A stretch of 48,831 bases of DNA, taken from the NCBI GenBank assembly GCA_963972065.1, contig CAXAVJ010000020.1:1-48831 (forward strand), in the 5' to 3' direction. Source of the stretch: UBA1479 sp963972065. GTDB lineage: Bacteria; Pseudomonadota; Alphaproteobacteria; Rhodospirillales; Casp-alpha2. Each line of letters starts with the position of its first letter. The stretch's first letter is position 1. The notes beneath the pieces are model-generated. The model had not been told where the DNA came from. It saw only the letters and a list, made by a program, of their open reading frames with translations, and made no database searches. Positions 25,938-33,765 of this stretch are shown piece after piece. The position numbers and the translations under genes are program-made.

Positions 25938-26783
25938 ATGGAGTTCACGGATTTTTCCGAGGATCAGGTCAACCGCTACGCCCGGCACATCCTGCTGAAG
26001 GAAGTTGGCGGCATCGGGCAGGCCAAGCTGCTGTCGAGCCGGGTTCTGGTCATCGGCGCCGGGGGGCTGGGATCGCCCGTGCTGCTGTATCTGGCCGCTG
26101 CCGGGGTCGGCACCATCGGCGTGGTTGACGACGATACGGTCGACCTGTCCAATCTGCAGCGCCAGATCGTCCATCAGACGGCCTCGGTCGGCACACCCAA
26201 GGTGGAAAGTGCGAAGGCGACCCTGGCCGCCATCAACCCGGACGTCACCCTGGTCCCCCATTTCGAACGCATCACGCCGGACAACGCCCTCGACCTGATG
26301 GCCGGTTACGACCTGATCGCCGACGGCTCCGACAATTTCGAAACCCGGTTCCTGATCAACGACGCGGCCTATTTCGCCGGGAAACCTCTGGTTTCGGCCG
26401 CCATCCTGCGCTTCGACGGCCAATTGGCGACCTTCAAGGCCCATGAAACCGACGGCGACGGCCATCACGGCCCCTGCTATCGCTGCATCTTCCGCGAAGC
26501 CCCACCGCCGGGCCAAATTCCGTCCTGCGCCGAGGCCGGGGTGTTGGGGGCGCTGTGCGGCACCATGGGATCGTTGCAAGCGACGGAAATCCTGAAAGAG
26601 CTTCTCGGCACCGGCGACAGCCTGTCGGGTCATCTGATGGTTTACGAAGGGCTTGCCGCCAATTTCCGCAAGATCAAGGTCAAGGCCGATCCGGGCTGCC
26701 CGCTGTGTGGCGACAATCCGACGATCACCGATCTCTCCAGCCATGAGGGGGCCTCGGATGGCCGAACCTGCGCCGCCGGCTGA
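25938..26783 (+). CDS. MoeB/ThiF/HesA-family sulfur-carrier adenylyltransferase
   Basis: E1-like enzyme that adenylates the C-terminal Gly-Gly of a ubiquitin-like sulfur carrier (MoaD or ThiS type). The 281-residue protein has the nucleotide-binding IGAGGLGSPVLLYLAAAGVG (39-58), DDDTVDLSNLQRQIVH, IADGSDNFETRFLIND, the zinc pairs C180-x2-C183 and C254-x2-C257, and Cys197 in PSCAEAGVLG. No C-terminal rhodanese domain. No carrier gene is visible in the window, so MoeB, ThiF and a cysteine-pathway role cannot be told apart. The ATG at 25938 is eight bases after the cysK stop. Its 3' end overlaps the start of the DsrE-like gene by 26 bp. Confidence 0.9.
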   Translation: MEFTDFSEDQVNRYARHILLKEVGGIGQAKLLSSRVLVIGAGGLGSPVLLYLAAAGVGTIGVVDDDTVDLSNLQRQIVHQTASVGTPKVESAKATLAAINPDVTLVPHFERITPDNALDLMAGYDLIADGSDNFETRFLINDAAYFAGKPLVSAAILRFDGQLATFKAHETDGDGHHGPCYRCIFREAPPPGQIPSCAEAGVLGALCGTMGSLQATEILKELLGTGDSLSGHLMVYEGLAANFRKIKVKADPGCPLCGDNPTITDLSSHEGASDGRTCAAG

Positions 26784-27222
26784 CACCACACCGCCCGACA
26801 AGCTGTCGGTCATCGTCTATGCGGGCGAATACGACAAGATTCACTATGCCCTGGCGACGGCGGCGGCGGCGGCGGCCATCGGCCGCGCCGTGACCCTGTT
26901 CTTCACCATGGACGCCTGCAAGGCATTGGGCGCCGACGACGCCTGGCGCGACCTGCCCGTGGGCCAGGGCCTGGGCGACCTGGACCATGTGCAGCCGGGC
27001 GGCACCCTGGACGACCGTTACGAGGCCCAGGGGGTCGCGACCTTCGAGGTCCTGCTCGCGGCCTGCGTCGAAATGGGCGCGGCCTTCATGGTCTGCGAGA
27101 TGGGCCTGCGCGCCCGCGGCCTGGAAGCCATGCCGCTGCGCGACGACGTGCCGGTGCAGCCGGGCGGGCTGGTCACCTTCCTGAACGACGCCTCCAAAGA
27201 CGGCGCGATCCTGTTTATCTGA
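26758..27222 (+). CDS. DsrE/DsrF-like sulfur-relay family protein
   Basis: 154-residue protein of the DsrE-like fold: an initial strand KLSVIVYAGEYDKIHYALATAAAAAA, then VTLFFTMDACKALG with Cys54. Later come AACVEMGAAFMVCEMGLRARGLEAMPLRDDV with two more Cys, and a C-terminal LVTFLNDASKDGAILFI. The MVCEMGLRARG segment matches the position of the conserved Cys of DrsE_2-type proteins. The ATG at 26758 has GAGGGGG about seven bases upstream and overlaps the MoeB-like gene by 26 bp, implying coupling. Members of this fold carry or reduce persulfide; the exact role here is unknown. Confidence 0.8.
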   Translation: MAEPAPPADTTPPDKLSVIVYAGEYDKIHYALATAAAAAAIGRAVTLFFTMDACKALGADDAWRDLPVGQGLGDLDHVQPGGTLDDRYEAQGVATFEVLLAACVEMGAAFMVCEMGLRARGLEAMPLRDDVPVQPGGLVTFLNDASKDGAILFI

Positions 27223-27244
27223 CCCTTCCCTTCCCAATCTAATC

Positions 27245-27334
27245 CGTCATGCCCGGACTTGATCCGGGCATCCACGACTTTCGCAGTCGGCGGCACATGA
27301 AGACGTGGATGGCCGGGTCACGCCCGGCCATGAC
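27245..27334. repeat. Palindromic intergenic repeat of the CGTCATGCCCGG...CCGGCCATGAC type
   Basis: A 90-bp element after the DsrE-like gene with near-complementary ends (CGTCATG / CATGAC) and two hairpins: GCCCGGA-N5-TCCGGGC (27251-27269) and GGCCGGG-N5-CCCGGCC (27311-27329). These are flanked by the complementary ATCCACG and CGTGGAT. Elements of this appearance are scattered in many alphaproteobacterial genomes as REP- or MITE-like repeats. It may also act as a bidirectional terminator between the convergent sulfur and pab operons. Confidence 0.65.
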
Positions 27335-27344
27335 AATCTGCGAT

Positions 27345-27419
27345 TTCCTCATTGCCTCACTGCCTCTGTGGTTAAAAATCAAGACAACCACTGAGACACA
27401 GAGACGGTGAGAAGAAAGG
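27345..27419 (+). repeat. Dispersed palindromic repeat, copy 1
   Basis: About 75 bp with arms ending in complementary AT/GC-mixed sequence. The right arm AACCACTGAGACACAGAG-ACGGTGAGAAGAAAGG is nearly identical, in reverse complement, to the left arm of the element at 31501-31572. The left arm here has lost part of the sequence (CTCTGTGGTT instead of CTCTGTGTCTCAGTGGTT). Base composition is less GC-rich than its surroundings. It lies between convergent operons. Confidence 0.65.
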
Positions 27420-27432
27420 ATAACCGCGTGCG

Positions 27433-28242
27433 TCAGCCGACGAGGGCCTGTGCCTTTTGGGTCATGGGCCCGGGCAGGGGGGCCAGCAGGCGGCCGTCGA
27501 GCACGCCCACGGGGCGCACGCCGAAGCTGTTGGTCAGGAAAACTTCCGTGGCACGGGCGAGGTCTTCGGGGGCGAGGCTTTCTTCTTCCCCGCCCAGCGC
27601 CGCCAGCACCCGGCCCCGCGTGACGCCCGGCAGCGGCCCATCGGCCAAGGGCGGCGTGACCAGACGCCCGTCAATCACCGCGAACAGATTGGCGTAACAG
27701 GCCGAGGCCACGCGGCCCGCCGTGTTCAGCAGCACCGCGTCCTGGGCACCCGCGGCACGGGCTTCTTCCAGGGCGATGATGCTGTCGAGATAAGGCGTCG
27801 CCTTGACGCGGGAAAAGGGTGAATGCTCGTTACGCCGGGTCACCGTCGCCGTGATCAGGCCGACCACGGCACCCCGCGTCGGCGGCAGGGGGTGGACGGA
27901 GATCACCACTGTGGGCCGGCAGTCGGTGGCCTTGGGTGCGGCGACGCCGCGGGCGGCGGCCCCCCGGCTGACGGTCAGGCGCAGCGCCGCGTCGACCAGG
28001 TCGTTGGCGGCGATCAGCCGCGCCATGCGCGCCATCGCCTGATCCGGGGTAAATGGCAGGGGAATGCCGGTGACGGCGGAGGCCCGGGTCAGGCGGGCCA
28101 GATGTTCACCGGCGAATTCAGGCGCCCCGTCCCGCACCCGCAGGCTTTCGAAAATGGCGTCGCCCAGGGTGAAGCCCCGGTCGAAGGGGTCCAGGCGGGC
28201 ATCCGCCGCCGCGACCAGTTCGCCGTTGAAATCAATGATCAC
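27433..28242 (-). CDS. pabC: Aminodeoxychorismate lyase-type PLP enzyme (class IV aminotransferase fold)
   Basis: Predicted to release pyruvate from 4-amino-4-deoxychorismate to give p-aminobenzoate for folate. The 269-residue fold type IV protein has the start IIDFNGELVAAADARLDPFDRGFTLGDAIFES and the PLP Lys in SPFSRVKATPYLDSI. It also has ALEEARAAGAQDAVLLNTAGRVAS and the tail VFLTNSFGVRPV. The GTG start at 28242 overlaps the pabB stop by four bases (GTGA), so it is translationally coupled to pabB; this context favours PabC over branched-chain or D-amino acid aminotransferase. Substrate is inferred from context. Confidence 0.87.
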   Translation of the reverse strand: MIIDFNGELVAAADARLDPFDRGFTLGDAIFESLRVRDGAPEFAGEHLARLTRASAVTGIPLPFTPDQAMARMARLIAANDLVDAALRLTVSRGAAARGVAAPKATDCRPTVVISVHPLPPTRGAVVGLITATVTRRNEHSPFSRVKATPYLDSIIALEEARAAGAQDAVLLNTAGRVASACYANLFAVIDGRLVTPPLADGPLPGVTRGRVLAALGGEEESLAPEDLARATEVFLTNSFGVRPVGVLDGRLLAPLPGPMTQKAQALVG

Positions 28243-29618
28243 GGCAGGGCCATCCGGCTGTCGAGGGACGCCAGCAGCGGTTTGATCTTGGTCATGCTTT
28301 CCTCGTACTCGTCCGCCGGGTCGCTGTCGGCGACGATGCCGCCGCCGGCCTGGGCCGCGACCACGCCGTCGACATGGGTCATGGTGCGGATGGCGATGGC
28401 GGAATCCATGGCCCCGTCGAACCCAAGCCAGGCCACCGCCCCGCAATAGGGCCCGCGCGACACGGGCTCCAACTCATGAATGATTTCCATGGCACGGATC
28501 TTGGGCGCCCCGGTGATGGAGCCGCCGGGGAAGGTCGCGCGCAACAGATCGACCGCGTCCAGGCCCTCGGCGATGTCGGCCTGAACCTCGGACACCAGAT
28601 GATGAACCCGGGCGAAGGTTTCCAGTTCGAACAGCTTGGACACGCGCACGGAGCCGATCCTGGCGACCCTGGACAGGTCGTTGCGCAACAGATCGACGAT
28701 CATCAGGTTTTCCGCCCGGTCCTTTTCCGAGGCGATCAGGGCGGCGGCCAGGGCCCGGTCCTCGTCCGTGGTCACGCCGCGGGGCCGCGTTCCCTTGATC
28801 GGCCGGGTTTCAATAACCCCGCCGGGCCCCAGCGACAGGAACCGTTCCGGCGAGGCGGAAATCACCGCCCGGCCCTTGCCGCAATTGAGGAACGCCGCGA
28901 AGGGGGCGGAGGAAATGCGCCTGAGCCGCCGGTAGACGTCATAGGGCCGGGTTTCCGCCGGCAGGTCGGTGAGGAAACGCTGCGCGATATTGGCCTGGAA
29001 GATGTCGCCCAAATGAATGTAGTCGATGGCGCGGGCGATGCGGGCTTCCATTTCGGCCCGAGTCTGATCGGGGCGCCAGGTGAGGTCCAGGCCCGGCGGC
29101 TCGGCCACCGGGCGTGCGTCCCGAATGCGCGCCGCCATGGCGCGGGCCCGGGCCTCGCGCCCCGACCGGCGACGGCCGGCGCCACCCCGGACATCGCTGG
29201 CCAGAACCCAGGCCATGCGCAGCTTCATGTCGAACACGGCGACCGTGTCGTAGAAGCCCATGACCATGTCGGGAAAATTCAGGCCCCCCGGCTTGCGCGT
29301 GGGCAGGCGTTCCAGCGCGCTGCCCAGCTCGTATCCCAGCACGCCGACGGCGCCGGTCTGGAACGGCGGCAGGCCGGGCACGGATTCCGTACGCACGCGG
29401 GCCAGTTCCCGGGCCAGTTGGCCAAAGGGGTCGTCCCCGGCCCCAGCCTCCAGCACGTGATAGGGATCGCCCGCCAGGAAGGCATAGCGCCCGCGTCCGC
29501 CGACCGCGTCGGCGCTGTCGAGCAGGGCCGCGACGGGGTCGTCGGCGAAGGCTTCGAAGGCGTCCACGGGATCCACGAAGGGGATCGGCTGCACGTGGAG
29601 AGGTTGGGCGATATGCAT
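28239..29618 (-). CDS. pabB: Aminodeoxychorismate synthase component I
   Basis: Converts chorismate plus ammonia to 4-amino-4-deoxychorismate, with glutaminase PabA supplied elsewhere. The 459-residue chorismate-binding enzyme has IFQANIAQRF, ISASPERFLSL, PIKGTRPRG (the Lys that forms the covalent intermediate in PabB and is Ala in anthranilate synthase), AENLMIVDLLRNDLSRV, PGGSITGAPKIRAMEII and GGGIVADSDPADEYEE. The Lys distinguishes it from TrpE. The start ATG at 29618 lacks an obvious ribosome binding site. It is coupled to pabC by a 4-bp overlap and lies 67 bp downstream of the dehydrogenase gene. Confidence 0.93.
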   Translation of the reverse strand: MHIAQPLHVQPIPFVDPVDAFEAFADDPVAALLDSADAVGGRGRYAFLAGDPYHVLEAGAGDDPFGQLARELARVRTESVPGLPPFQTGAVGVLGYELGSALERLPTRKPGGLNFPDMVMGFYDTVAVFDMKLRMAWVLASDVRGGAGRRRSGREARARAMAARIRDARPVAEPPGLDLTWRPDQTRAEMEARIARAIDYIHLGDIFQANIAQRFLTDLPAETRPYDVYRRLRRISSAPFAAFLNCGKGRAVISASPERFLSLGPGGVIETRPIKGTRPRGVTTDEDRALAAALIASEKDRAENLMIVDLLRNDLSRVARIGSVRVSKLFELETFARVHHLVSEVQADIAEGLDAVDLLRATFPGGSITGAPKIRAMEIIHELEPVSRGPYCGAVAWLGFDGAMDSAIAIRTMTHVDGVVAAQAGGGIVADSDPADEYEESMTKIKPLLASLDSRMALP

Positions 29619-29685
29619 GACGGTATCGGCGCCGCGGCGCGGCCCGTTCCCTGTTGCGATCCGGCCCAGGGCGGGCCGGGCGGGA

Positions 29686-30672
29686 TCAGAAGGCGTCGCC
29701 CAGCACGCGGTCCGGCGGCTTGTGCCCGTCGACGAAGGTCTTGATATTGATCAGCACCTTTTCGCCCATGTCGACGCGGCCTTCGACCGTGGCGCTGCCC
29801 AGGTGGGGCAGCAGGACCGTATTGTCGAGGGCCAGCAGCTTGGGATTGACGGCGGGTTCATGTTCGAACACGTCAAGACCCGCACCGGCGATGTCGCCGG
29901 CTTCGAGCATGCGGGTCAGGGCGTTTTCGTCGATCACTTCACCACGTGCCGTGTTGACGATGATGCAATGCGGCTGCAGCAGTTGCAGGCGCCGGGCCGA
30001 CAGTAAATGGTATGTGGCCGGCGTATGCGGGCAGTTGACGGAAACCAGATCGACCCGGGCCAGCATCTGGTCCAGGCTTTCCCAATAAGTGGCTTCCAAT
30101 TCGTTTTCCACGGATTCATGCACGCGTTTGCGATTGTGGTAGTGAACCGCCATGCCGAAGCCACGGGCCCGGCGTGCCACGGCGCGGCCGATGCGGCCCA
30201 TGCCGATGATGCCGAGACGCTTGCCGTTGATGCGGTGGCCGAGCATCCAAGTCGGGGACCAGCCCGGCCAGCCGCCCGTGCGCATCACGCGCTCGCCCTC
30301 GGCGATGCGCCGCGACACGGCAAGGAACAGCGCCATGGTCATGTCGGCCGTGTCCTCGGTCAGCACGTCGGGGGTATTGGTGACGGTGATGCCGCGCTGC
30401 CGCGCCGTCGCCAGGTCGATATGGTCGACACCCGTGCCGTAATTGGCGATCAGGCGCAGGCGGTCACCGGCCTGGGCCAGAATGGCGGCGTCGATGCGAT
30501 CGGTGACCGTCGGCACCAGGACATCCGCATTGGCGACGGCGGCGATCAACTGCGCCTTGGTCATCGCCTTGTCGTCCAGGTTCAACTGCACGTCGAACAG
30601 TTCCATCATGCGGGTTTCGATGGCGTCGGGCAGTTTGCGCGTGACGACGACGCGGGGTTTCTTGTTGGGCAT
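29686..30672 (-). CDS. D-2-hydroxyacid dehydrogenase (glyoxylate/hydroxypyruvate reductase type)
   Basis: NAD(P)-dependent reductase of 2-oxoacids, most like glycerate dehydrogenase/glyoxylate reductase. The 328-residue protein has the N-terminal KPRVVVTRKLPD, NYGTGVDHIDLATARQRGI, the nucleotide-binding LGIIGMGRIGRAVARRARGFGM, the catalytic Arg in NTARGEVIDENAL, Glu in VFEHEPAVN and His in LLPHLGSAT. The ATG at 30672 has GGAG nine bases upstream. It begins a leftward group with pabB-pabC, separated from the divergent SH3b gene by 213 bp. The true substrate cannot be read from sequence. Confidence 0.88.
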   Translation of the reverse strand: MPNKKPRVVVTRKLPDAIETRMMELFDVQLNLDDKAMTKAQLIAAVANADVLVPTVTDRIDAAILAQAGDRLRLIANYGTGVDHIDLATARQRGITVTNTPDVLTEDTADMTMALFLAVSRRIAEGERVMRTGGWPGWSPTWMLGHRINGKRLGIIGMGRIGRAVARRARGFGMAVHYHNRKRVHESVENELEATYWESLDQMLARVDLVSVNCPHTPATYHLLSARRLQLLQPHCIIVNTARGEVIDENALTRMLEAGDIAGAGLDVFEHEPAVNPKLLALDNTVLLPHLGSATVEGRVDMGEKVLINIKTFVDGHKPPDRVLGDAF

Positions 30673-30778
30673 GGCGGGTTTTCTCCGTTCCGCTGGGCCA
30701 TAGCAAGTTATCACATCCCTTGTCTATAGCATCATGAAACGGCAGGCGGCGACCGAGTCTGCATATCCGGGAAGGGCC

Positions 30779-30807
30779 TTGACGGCCCGCGCCGTGATGG
30801 CGATAAG
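30779..30807 (+). promoter_or_regulatory. Candidate promoter for the SH3b gene (TTGACG-N17-GATAAG)
   Basis: -35 TTGACG (30779-30784), a 17-bp spacer and -10 GATAAG (30802-30807), about 78 bp before the ATG. Five and four of six consensus matches. It lies in the 213-bp divergent region shared with the hydroxyacid dehydrogenase gene. Confidence 0.45.
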
Positions 30808-30885
30808 TCCCTCAAGACCGACGCCAAGGACCGGCTTGGGCGCATTCGCTGATTCCCCCCAGCGCCCCAGGACCCGAGGACCCGC

Positions 30886-31473
30886 ATGAACCGGCTATTC
30901 GCCCGCCGCAGCCAAGACGCACGCGCCATCCTTATCCCTATCTGGTGCCGGGCCGTGGCGCTGGCCGCAATCGTGCTGGTCGCCGCCCTGCTTCCCCAGG
31001 CCGTCAGGGCGCAGGCGCCGGGACAGGCTTCCGGGACGACCTCCAACACCCCCTCGGGCCTGCCGCTGCCGCGCTTCGTCAGTTTACGCGCCGGCGAGGT
31101 CAACATGCGGTCCGGCCCCGGCGTGCAGTATCCCGTCGACTGGGTCTACCGGCGCCGCCACCTACCCATCGAGGTGATCGCCGAATTCCAGACCTGGCGC
31201 AAGGTGCGCGACCACCAGGGCACCCAGGGCTGGGTCCATCAGACCATGCTGGACGGCGAGCGCACGGCCATCGTGCTGGGCCGCACGCGCACGCTGCGCG
31301 CCGATCCCGATGCCTCCGCCCGCGCCCTGGCCCGGCTGGAGCCCGATGTCATCGTCCGCATCGCCGTCTGCCCCAAGGACGGCGGCTGGTGCCGGGTCCG
31401 CGCCGCCGGCTTCGAAGGCTGGATCCGCCGGGTCGAACTGTGGGGCGTGCGCAAGGACGAGGCCGTCGAGTAA
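30886..31473 (+). CDS. Secreted SH3-like (SH3b) domain protein
   Basis: 195-residue protein with a long N-terminal signal or anchor: basic MNRLFARRSQDAR, hydrophobic AVALAAIVLVAALL and an Ala-x-Ala-like site near QAVRAQA (about residue 43). Two bacterial SH3-like repeats follow. The first has SLRAGEVNMRSGPGVQYPVDWVYRR and ends near GWVHQ; the second runs from TRTLRADPDASARALARLEP to GWIRRVELWGV. Such proteins bind peptidoglycan or peptides in the periplasm. The ATG has GAGGA six bases upstream. Monocistronic, ending at a repeat-rich gap. Confidence 0.85.
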   Translation: MNRLFARRSQDARAILIPIWCRAVALAAIVLVAALLPQAVRAQAPGQASGTTSNTPSGLPLPRFVSLRAGEVNMRSGPGVQYPVDWVYRRRHLPIEVIAEFQTWRKVRDHQGTQGWVHQTMLDGERTAIVLGRTRTLRADPDASARALARLEPDVIVRIAVCPKDGGWCRVRAAGFEGWIRRVELWGVRKDEAVE

Positions 31474-31500
31474 ACCACCCACGGGGCCAGCATCCACATC

Positions 31501-31572
31501 TTCCTTCTCACAGCCTCTGTGTCTCAGTGGTTCAAGAATAAACCACTAAGGCAGTGAGACGGTGAGAAGGAA
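31501..31572 (-). repeat. Dispersed palindromic repeat, copy 2 (inverted relative to copy 1)
   Basis: 72-bp imperfect palindrome with perfect 11-bp ends (TTCCTTCTCAC at 31501-31511, GTGAGAAGGAA at 31562-31572) and an inner pair CAGTGGTT / AACCACTA. The left arm is almost the reverse complement of the right arm of the element at 27345-27419, showing that both are copies of one dispersed family. It lies directly after the SH3b gene. Confidence 0.7.
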
Positions 31573-31588
31573 GGATGAGATATTCGCG

Positions 31589-31606
31589 TTCCCGCCTTGG
31601 CGGGAA
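31589..31606. repeat. Short palindrome TTCCCGCC-TT-GGCGGGAA
   Basis: An 8-bp perfect inverted repeat with a 2-base centre, followed by TGACGGGATGG, just after repeat copy 2. This TTCCCGCC...GGCGGGAATGACG pattern is a common intergenic repeat core in proteobacterial genomes. It lies between the convergent SH3b and DUF3501 genes and could also end transcription. Confidence 0.5.
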
Positions 31607-31618
31607 TGACGGGATGGT

Positions 31619-32209
31619 TCAGTCGAAATCGCCGGCCAGGGCGTCCTTCACCGGGGCGGGCAGAATCGCGATGTGGCCGTATTTTGCATGGGCGATCTGC
31701 AACTGCACCTGGGTGCCCGCGTCCTTGAACTTGGCGACCTGGGCGTCGGTGAACGGGAAATGCAGGAACTGCACGCTGGATGCCTTGCCGTCGGCGGTGG
31801 TGCGGTCAATGTCGGCTTCGGGCACGCCTGCGACGCTTTCACCGGCGAATTCGAAGGTCACCGTTTCCTCGACCCCGCCCAGGCCGCTCAGGAACTGGGC
31901 CCGGCGCACGGGATCGTCGATTTCGAACATCAGGGTCGCGACCAATTCCCGGCCCTTGGGGATCAGGGGATTGTAGGCGGCCAGTTCATCGGGGATCTGC
32001 GCCTCGCCGCCCTTTTCGATGAACAGCATTTCGTGCACCTGATGGAACATGGTGTCGAAGCTTTCGAAATAGAACGTGGCGTCGGGGCCGACGGCGATGC
32101 GGCGGTTGCGCTTGATCGCGGTCATGGCCTTGCGGCGCTCGGCCCGTTCACGGCCGTAGGCCTCCATGGACAGGATATCGGCGGCGGTGATCTCGTGCTT
32201 GTTGGGCAT
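31619..32209 (-). CDS. DUF3501-family protein
   Basis: 196-residue soluble protein recognised as DUF3501 from its N-terminus (HEITAADILSMEAYGRERAERRKAM) and the central stretch SFDTMFHQVHEMLFIEKGG. It also has YNPLIPKGRELVATLMFEI and the Gly/Val-rich C-terminal half. No metal-binding Cys, no signal peptide, no membrane segment. Biochemical function is unknown. The ATG is three bases after the stop of the Fe-S protein gene, so the two are tightly coupled. It is the last gene of the irr-rubrerythrin-Fe-S module, implying a role in peroxide or iron handling. Confidence 0.85.
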   Translation of the reverse strand: MPNKHEITAADILSMEAYGRERAERRKAMTAIKRNRRIAVGPDATFYFESFDTMFHQVHEMLFIEKGGEAQIPDELAAYNPLIPKGRELVATLMFEIDDPVRRAQFLSGLGGVEETVTFEFAGESVAGVPEADIDRTTADGKASSVQFLHFPFTDAQVAKFKDAGTQVQLQIAHAKYGHIAILPAPVKDALAGDFD

Positions 32210-32212
32210 GTG

Positions 32213-33553
32213 TCAGTCTTTCAGGCCGTAGGCGATGGCCATCAGTTCAATGGGATGCTGGGCGTGGTTGATGCCGGTGACGTCCGCCTCCAGCTTCTCC
32301 ATGCCCTGGATGATGTGGTCGCGGGCAAGCGGGCATTCCGAGACCACGAAGGGGGTTTCGTTCTTGGCCGCCTGGCGGGCGGCGGGCTTGCCGACCTTTA
32401 GGCCGACTTCGAAGAATTCCTTGGTGATGCCCCAGGATCCGCCATGGCCGGAACAGCGCTCGATCACCTTGACGTCCGTATCGGGGACCAGGCGCAGCAT
32501 CTCGGCCCCCTTCTGGCCCATGTTCTGGGCCCGGGCGTGGCAGGCGATATGGGCCGTGACGCCGCCGGCCAGGGGCGTCATGCCGTCGGCCAGGCCTTCC
32601 TTCTTGGCGATGGCGACGACGTATTCGGTGATGTCCGAGGTATGGGCCGCGAGCTTTTTCACATTCTCGTCGTCGGGCAGGATCAGCGGCCATTCGAATT
32701 TCATCATCAGGGCGCAGGACGGCACCAGGCCGATGATCTCGTAGCCCTTGTCGATCCATTCGCAAAGCTCGGCCGAAACCTCGCGCGCGGCCTCGGCGAC
32801 GGCGGCGATGTCGCCCTGTTCCAACTGCGGCATGCCACAGCAGCGGGGATAGACGACTTCCGTCTCGACCCCGTTCTTGGCCAGAACGGCCTGGGCCGAG
32901 GTGCCGATGCCGGGATTATTGAAGTTGGCGAAACAGGTCGCGTACAGCACCGCCTTGCGGCCATGAGCCGGGCCGGCAGGATCGACGGCGGGCGGGGTCT
33001 TGGCCAGGTCCTGGAAGGTCTTTGAATGGAATTCGGGCAGCTTGGCGTCGCGGTGGATGCCGGCCAGGCTTTCCATGGCCGGGCGGGTCACGCCGTTGTC
33101 GCACTTGCAGGCCCAGTTGACGGCGGGTGCGACGGCGGAGGCCAGCTTGCCGTTGCGGTCCGTCTTGGTCATTTCCCGGGCGGCGAAGGGAATCTTGCCC
33201 TTCTTCTGGTCGATGGCGCGGGCGCGCAGCATCAGATGCGGGAAATCCAGGTTGAATTCATGGGGCGGCACGTAAGGACATTTGGTCAGGAAACACATGT
33301 CGCAGAGCGTGCAGGCGTCGATCACAGGCTTGAAATCGGCGCTGTCGACCGTGTCGAGCTCGCCGGATTCCGCTTCGTCGATCAGGTCGAACAGGCGGGG
33401 GAAACTGTCGCACAGATTGAAGCAGCGCCGGCAGCCGTGACAGATGTCGAACACCCGGCGCAGTTCCGCGTCGAGCTTTTCCTCATCATAGAAATCGGGG
33501 TCCTGCCAGGGAATCACGTGGCGGATCGGGGCTTCCAGGCTGCCTTCGCTCAT
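32213..33553 (-). CDS. GlpC/HdrD-like iron-sulfur protein with CCG domains
   Basis: 446-residue electron-transfer protein. N-terminal 4Fe-4S ferredoxin part: C38-x2-C41-x2-C44-x3-C48 and C81-x2-C84-x2-C87-x4-C92-P, the second with one extra residue in the last gap. A C-terminal pair of CCG-type domains follows: C207, C238-C239-G, C280; then C338, C367 (C-S-G-H instead of CCG) and C407. Related proteins are GlpC, LutA/LldE and heterodisulfide reductase subunit D, but the sugar-dehydrogenase partners of those are absent here. Its neighbours rubrerythrin and DUF3501 suggest it passes electrons in peroxide reduction; this is inference. AAAGGA lies seven bases before the ATG. Confidence 0.88.
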   Translation of the reverse strand: MSEGSLEAPIRHVIPWQDPDFYDEEKLDAELRRVFDICHGCRRCFNLCDSFPRLFDLIDEAESGELDTVDSADFKPVIDACTLCDMCFLTKCPYVPPHEFNLDFPHLMLRARAIDQKKGKIPFAAREMTKTDRNGKLASAVAPAVNWACKCDNGVTRPAMESLAGIHRDAKLPEFHSKTFQDLAKTPPAVDPAGPAHGRKAVLYATCFANFNNPGIGTSAQAVLAKNGVETEVVYPRCCGMPQLEQGDIAAVAEAAREVSAELCEWIDKGYEIIGLVPSCALMMKFEWPLILPDDENVKKLAAHTSDITEYVVAIAKKEGLADGMTPLAGGVTAHIACHARAQNMGQKGAEMLRLVPDTDVKVIERCSGHGGSWGITKEFFEVGLKVGKPAARQAAKNETPFVVSECPLARDHIIQGMEKLEADVTGINHAQHPIELMAIAYGLKD

Positions 33554-33705
33554 GTCATGTCCTTTTTATGCGGTCCGGGAAACCCGGGCGGCGGATCGAC
33601 AGAGACACGCTTCCTCCCCCGAAAGCGGTCTGACCGTGCATCAAACTGTGTATCAAGCTATCGGAACACACCGAACACGCCGGGCGGCCCTGCCGCGCGG
33701 GACGT

Positions 33706-33748
33706 TGCCGGCCGAATCCGGCCGGCGCGGACGGCAACCGTCCGCGCC
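33706..33748. terminator. Tandem strong hairpins between rubrerythrin and the Fe-S gene
   Basis: Two back-to-back GC-rich stems: GCCGGCC-N6-GGCCGGC (33706-33725) and an 11-bp perfect GGCGCGGACGG-CAA-CCGTCCGCGCC (33724-33748), only 17 bp after the rubrerythrin stop. Without a T run they are more likely a partial or Rho-assisted terminator, or an mRNA 3'-end protector. They would allow much more rubrerythrin than Fe-S protein from one transcript. Confidence 0.5.
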
Positions 33749-33765
33749 GAAAACCGGGTCCGGTA

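Noticed and set aside
27245..27419. CRISPR array
   Set aside because: Only one unit of each palindrome, no regular spacers and no cas genes; fits REP/MITE-like repeats.
30710..30722. TTATCACA-like sequence as a DnaA box upstream of the dehydrogenase gene
   Set aside because: One base shorter than the DnaA box consensus, isolated, and far from the AT-rich region.
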